A program made the position numbers and the translations under genes. Source: Acidobacteriota bacterium (lineage in GTDB: Bacteria; Acidobacteriota; Blastocatellia; Pyrinomonadales; Pyrinomonadaceae). From it: a stretch of DNA of 5,495 nucleotides. The notes beneath the pieces were generated by a model that ran no database searches, was not told the DNA's origin, and saw nothing but the letters and a program-made list of their open reading frames with translations. Each line of letters begins with the position of its first letter. The first letter of the stretch is position 1. This document shows, in pieces, positions 4,549-5,495 of the stretch. The stretch is from positions 1-5,495 of the forward strand of contig JAFBAJ010000131.1 of the NCBI GenBank assembly GCA_019247865.1, written 5' to 3'.

Positions 4549-5495
4549 ATGGCGACTACACAAACGGAAGTGCGCGGCAAGACGGTGGCGACGAAGAACA
4601 CGCGGCGGAACGAGATCATCGCCATCGCGCTCTTTGCGCTGAGCGTGCTGCTGACGCTCTGCATGATTCCGTTCTCTTACGACCCGAACGATCCGTCCTG
4701 GAACAGCTCCGCCAGCGGGACTGTGCATAACTGGATCGGCATCATCGGCTCGAACATCGCCGAGTTCTTTTTCCAGCTCTTCGGTCTGGCCGCGTACCTG
4801 CTGCCGCTGCTGCTCTTCGCCGCCGCCTGGCGACGCTTCAGAACCAAACACATACATGCACCGCTCTTTCGCGTCGTGGGACTGGTGACGCTGCTCTTAG
4901 CCGCCTCGGCGCTCCTGCAGGTCTTCGGCGCGCCGAAACCGTTCGACGGCAAGTTCGAGTCCGGCGGGCTGGCCGGAGCGCTCATCGCCAGCATCTTTAA
5001 GGGCGGCTTCAACACGGTCGGAGCGGCCATTCTGCTCTTCGCGCTCGCGGCGACGGGCCTCCTGCTGGCGACCAACTTCTCCTTCGTGCGCGCCTACGAA
5101 TGGCTCGCCAGCGAGTTCGGCACGCGCTTCACTTTCACGCGCGCGATCCCCGAAAAATTCAGCGCGTGGCGCACAGCGCGCCGCGAGCGTGCGCAGATGC
5201 GTATGGAGATGCGTCAGGCCGCGCGTGCAGAGCGCGAGCAGTTGCGCGAAGCGGAATCGAAGCTGCGAAATAAGAGCGGAGCAGAGCGCGTCGCCGACTT
5301 CATGAGCGAAGAGCTGCCAGGCGCGGAGGGCGCGGGGCTCGCCGGAGCAGCCATCCAGCGTTCGGCCCGCGCGGCTCAAACCGTCACGCCATCGACTCAG
5401 TCGGTTCAGGTCGCGGAAGGAATCAAGCTTGAGAGCGCTGCTGTCGCGGCCTCTGCCTCCGAGCTGAGCGTGCCGCAGCCGCGCACGCTCACGAC
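4549..5495 (+). CDS. ftsK: DNA translocase FtsK, N-terminal part (3' end outside window)
   Basis: FtsK anchors at the division septum and pumps DNA to clear and resolve the chromosome terminus. The frame is open from ATG 4549 to the window end, giving 315 residues. Residues 1-20 are a basic cytoplasmic start. Four membrane helices follow: about 23-42, 72-93, 105-126 and 155-175. Between the first two is the typical FtsK_4TM loop, with SYDPNDPSWNSS (43-54) and VHNWIGIIGSNIAEFFFQLFG (59-79). Residues about 205-240 are highly charged (Arg, Glu, Gln) and probably helical or coiled coil. From about 255 an Ala/Ser/Thr/Gln-rich stretch starts the variable linker. The RecA-like motor, with its Walker motifs, and the gamma DNA-reading domain would lie downstream and cannot be confirmed. 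Another SpoIIIE/FtsK-family translocase is possible, but this membrane domain is characteristic. Confidence 0.9.
   Translation, partial: MATTQTEVRGKTVATKNTRRNEIIAIALFALSVLLTLCMIPFSYDPNDPSWNSSASGTVHNWIGIIGSNIAEFFFQLFGLAAYLLPLLLFAAAWRRFRTKHIHAPLFRVVGLVTLLLAASALLQVFGAPKPFDGKFESGGLAGALIASIFKGGFNTVGAAILLFALAATGLLLATNFSFVRAYEWLASEFGTRFTFTRAIPEKFSAWRTARRERAQMRMEMRQAARAEREQLREAESKLRNKSGAERVADFMSEELPGAEGAGLAGAAIQRSARAAQTVTPSTQSVQVAEGIKLESAAVAASASELSVPQPRTLT

Noticed and set aside
4345..5379. Minus-strand open frames across the prfB end and ftsK
   Set aside because: They are low-complexity Arg/Glu-rich shadows that cross the palindrome and lie opposite the FtsK membrane domain.
1..5495. tRNA or rRNA genes
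   Set aside because: No cloverleaf with a T-loop GTTCRANNC core and matching acceptor stem, and no rRNA-like segment, was found by eye on either strand.

Overview
The window is GC-rich bacterial chromosome carrying housekeeping and envelope genes, all on the + strand: the end of a TPR protein, a small NfeD-like membrane protein, a small proline-rich membrane protein, lnt (apolipoprotein N-acyltransferase), prfB (release factor 2) and the start of ftsK. There is no phage, plasmid, transposase or CRISPR signal. Lnt indicates a diderm, lipoprotein-making bacterium. The lnt-prfB-ftsK order and the repeat-rich intergenic DNA would fit an Acidobacteriota-like lineage, but that placement is an impression from memory and not something the sequence proves.

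Layout. 1-351 is the C-terminal part of a TPR protein. 352-508 holds a perfect 30-bp-stem palindrome that probably terminates transcription, then an extended -10 promoter. 509-1181 is a two-gene unit (NfeD-like, then a single-pass protein with a Pro/Thr tail) with a 22-bp gap. 1182-1666 has no convincing gene. It does hold a sigma-54-type -24/-12 element, two intrinsic terminators and a promoter just in front of lnt. 1667-3304 is lnt with its Glu-Lys-Cys triad intact. 3345-4455 is prfB, split by the classic +1 programmed frameshift, so a plain ORF search misses its first 28 codons. 4549 to the end is the four-helix membrane domain and linker of an FtsK DNA translocase.

The least ordinary feature is a family of palindromes built from 7-bp units, one at each of three gene boundaries (TPR/NfeD-like, lnt/prfB, prfB/ftsK). 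The last two are 62/65 identical, lie in direct orientation and bracket prfB. One of them runs into lnt and encodes the last 15 residues of Lnt. A second point of interest is the sigma-54-like element followed about 110-145 nt later by an intrinsic terminator with no good gene between them, which could be a small RNA unit.

The genes share no single pathway. lnt (lipoprotein acylation), ftsK (division and chromosome segregation) and the two small membrane proteins act at the envelope, while prfB serves translation termination.
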